Source: Puia dinghuensis (GTDB lineage Bacteria; Bacteroidota; Bacteroidia; Chitinophagales; Chitinophagaceae). Taken from it: a stretch of DNA of 64,000 nt. The DNA is taken from positions 1-64,000 of the forward strand of contig NZ_BMJC01000003.1 in the NCBI RefSeq assembly GCF_014642875.1, written 5' to 3'. Made by a program: the position numbers and the translations under genes. A model generated the notes under the pieces. That model was given only the letters and a program-made list of their open reading frames with translations, had not been told where the DNA came from and ran no database searches. Every line of letters starts with the position of its first letter. Position 1 is the first letter of the stretch. Shown here one piece after another: positions 62,800 through 64,000 of the stretch.

Positions 62800-63714
62800 A
62801 TGAACAAAGTACACCGAATAAGGTCGATCACTGAATATCACCGGGTGCGAGGGCTGTCCAAGCCTGCTCACCCGTTGATCAGCCTGATAGATTATGCCGA
62901 AATCAAGAATTCGCCCGAGAATAATGATATTAATTGGGTGTTCGATTTCTATTCCATTGCGTTGAAAAGGAATTGCGGCGCCAAATTCAAATACGGTCAG
63001 CAAGAATATGATTTCGATGAAGGGATCTTATTCTTTATGTCTCCCGGGCAGGTACTTAGAATAGAGGTGGATGATGCCAACGCAGCCGATAAAGCGGGTT
63101 TGGGCTTGCTTATTCACCCGGATTTCCTTTGGAACACTTCCCTCGCCGGTAACATTAAGAAGTACGAATATTTTGGCTATGCCGTCCACGAGGCTTTGTT
63201 CCTTTCGGACAAAGAAGAGCAAACGGTTCTGGGCGTTTTGGAAAACATCCGGCAGGAGATCCATTCGAATATCGACAAGTTCTCGCAAAACATCATTATT
63301 TCCCATATCGAGGCTTTGCTCAATTATGCGGACCGGTTTTATCACCGTCAGTTCATCACACGGAAGATCAGCAATCACCAGGTTCTTGAGCGGCTGGACA
63401 AGGTGCTCGATGACTATTTTGAAAGCGATGACCTGATCAATAAGGGCCTGCTCAGCGTTCAACGCATATCGGAGGCGCTGAATATTTCGGCCAACTATTT
63501 GAGCGTCCTACTGAGGACGTTGACAGGGCAAAGCACGCAGCAGCACATTCATGAAAAACTGATCGCAAAAGCCAAAGAGAAGCTTTCCACTACCACCCTA
63601 TCCGTAAGTGAGATCGCTTATGAGCTGGGTTTTGAACACTCCCAGTCGTTCAGCAAGCTGTTTAAGGCGAAAACGAAGATGTCACCGCTTGAATTCAGGA
63701 GTGGATTCAATTAG
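62800..63714 (+). CDS. AraC-family transcriptional regulator
   Basis: A 304-residue regulator with an N-terminal cupin-like sensing domain (about 50-120, IALKRNCGAKFKYGQQEYDFDEGILFFMSPGQ). The C-terminal HTH pair (about 200-300) contains ISANYLSVLLRTLTGQSTQQHIHEKLI and VSEIAYELGFEHSQSFSKLFKAKTKMSPLEFRSG. It directly follows the SDR gene and probably regulates it. Its 3' end overlaps the convergent oxidoreductase gene by 33 bases. Confidence 0.93.
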   Translation: MNKVHRIRSITEYHRVRGLSKPAHPLISLIDYAEIKNSPENNDINWVFDFYSIALKRNCGAKFKYGQQEYDFDEGILFFMSPGQVLRIEVDDANAADKAGLGLLIHPDFLWNTSLAGNIKKYEYFGYAVHEALFLSDKEEQTVLGVLENIRQEIHSNIDKFSQNIIISHIEALLNYADRFYHRQFITRKISNHQVLERLDKVLDDYFESDDLINKGLLSVQRISEALNISANYLSVLLRTLTGQSTQQHIHEKLIAKAKEKLSTTTLSVSEIAYELGFEHSQSFSKLFKAKTKMSPLEFRSGFN

Positions 63715-64000
63715 GGGGGCAACCTTCGTTCCAAGCAATTCGATGCTTTTCATCATTTGCATGTGGGTGAGGCCAGCATTGTCCATTTGAAAGGTGACAC
63801 GGTCTATGCCGCCCAGGGCTTCACTGTGGCGAAGTATTTTCTCTGCAACCGTTTCCGGGTTGCCGATGATGATGGCTCCTTCGGGACCAGTTACTGCATC
63901 GAAATGCTGGCGAGTCACCGGGGGCCATCCCCTTTCCCGGCCAATTCTGGTAAATACTTCCGCGTAACCGGGATAGTATTGTTCCATAGCGAGAGCCGTG
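63682..64000 (-). CDS. LLM-class flavin-dependent oxidoreductase, C-terminal part
   Basis: The last 106 or so codons of a bacterial-luciferase-like monooxygenase: GPEGAIIIGNPETVAEKILRHSEALGGIDRVTFQMDNAGLTHMQMMKSIELLGTKVAP. The GNPETVAEKI segment and the final helix with a Met-rich turn are typical. The reading frame stays open to the right edge, so the gene continues outside the window. Confidence 0.9.
   Translation of the reverse strand, partial: TALAMEQYYPGYAEVFTRIGRERGWPPVTRQHFDAVTGPEGAIIIGNPETVAEKILRHSEALGGIDRVTFQMDNAGLTHMQMMKSIELLGTKVAPLIESTPEFKR

Overview
The window comes from a chromosome of a Bacteroidota bacterium, most likely family Chitinophagaceae. The evidence is a SusC/SusD outer-membrane pair, promoters of the Bacteroidota TTG-N19/20-TAnnTTTG type, DUF4476, HYC_CC_PP and II/X-family Rep proteins, and many secreted proteins whose signal peptides end in a Q-rich site. 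The species cannot be fixed from the sequence.

Layout. 1-680: the 5' tip of a 16S rRNA gene leaving the window on the minus strand, with three tandem promoters behind it. 680-15650: core and housekeeping genes. These are truA, a DUF4476 protein, an M1 aminopeptidase, a LemA/TPM operon, a DUF6807 protein divergent from a Gfo/Idh/MocA oxidoreductase and an alcohol-dehydrogenase-like protein, a serine hydrolase, pgk and gap. 16043-23867: a tRNA-Glu gene holding a 7.8 kb integrative element, bounded by a 14-bp direct repeat of the tRNA 3' end. The element carries a tyrosine integrase, a II/X-family replication initiator, excisionase-like and other HTH proteins, and a cargo trio of HTH, nucleotidyltransferase-like/HEPN and XRE proteins. 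23868-30130: a lower-GC zone of older insertions. It holds a decayed phosphotransferase gene, an ArsR-SRPBCC-VOC-hydrolase operon and two secreted hydrolases, punctuated by degenerate copies of the tRNA-Glu 3' end that are each followed by a hairpin. 30240-35350: a SusC/SusD pair. 35351-38400: an FtsX-type permease and a YrdB-like membrane protein.

38476-51360 looks like one stress-response locus. It has a three-BON-domain protein, a DsbA-like protein, an AraC regulator, an NtrC-type sigma-54 activator, two tandem sensor kinases with nearly identical catalytic ends, and then on the other strand an NTF2-like protein, two DUF1269 proteins flanking an HdeD-like membrane protein, an NlpE-like lipoprotein and a CsbD-like protein. 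The intergenic space at 47.7-47.9 kb has a sigma-54-type promoter facing the stress genes, a weaker one facing the kinases, and between them a palindrome repeated upstream of the AraC gene. This is the most promising candidate for an undescribed regulatory circuit in the window.

51393-58962: a copper/silver-type RND efflux cluster with two adaptors, a TolC-like protein, a CusA-like pump, a small metal-binding protein and a HYC_CC_PP protein. 59040-64000: a monooxygenase, a cupin, an unrecognised acidic protein, a YeiH-type transporter with a small cysteine protein, an SDR enzyme with an AraC regulator, and the 3' part of a luciferase-like oxidoreductase.

All calls come from reading sequence and remembered family features. 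No database search or alignment was run.
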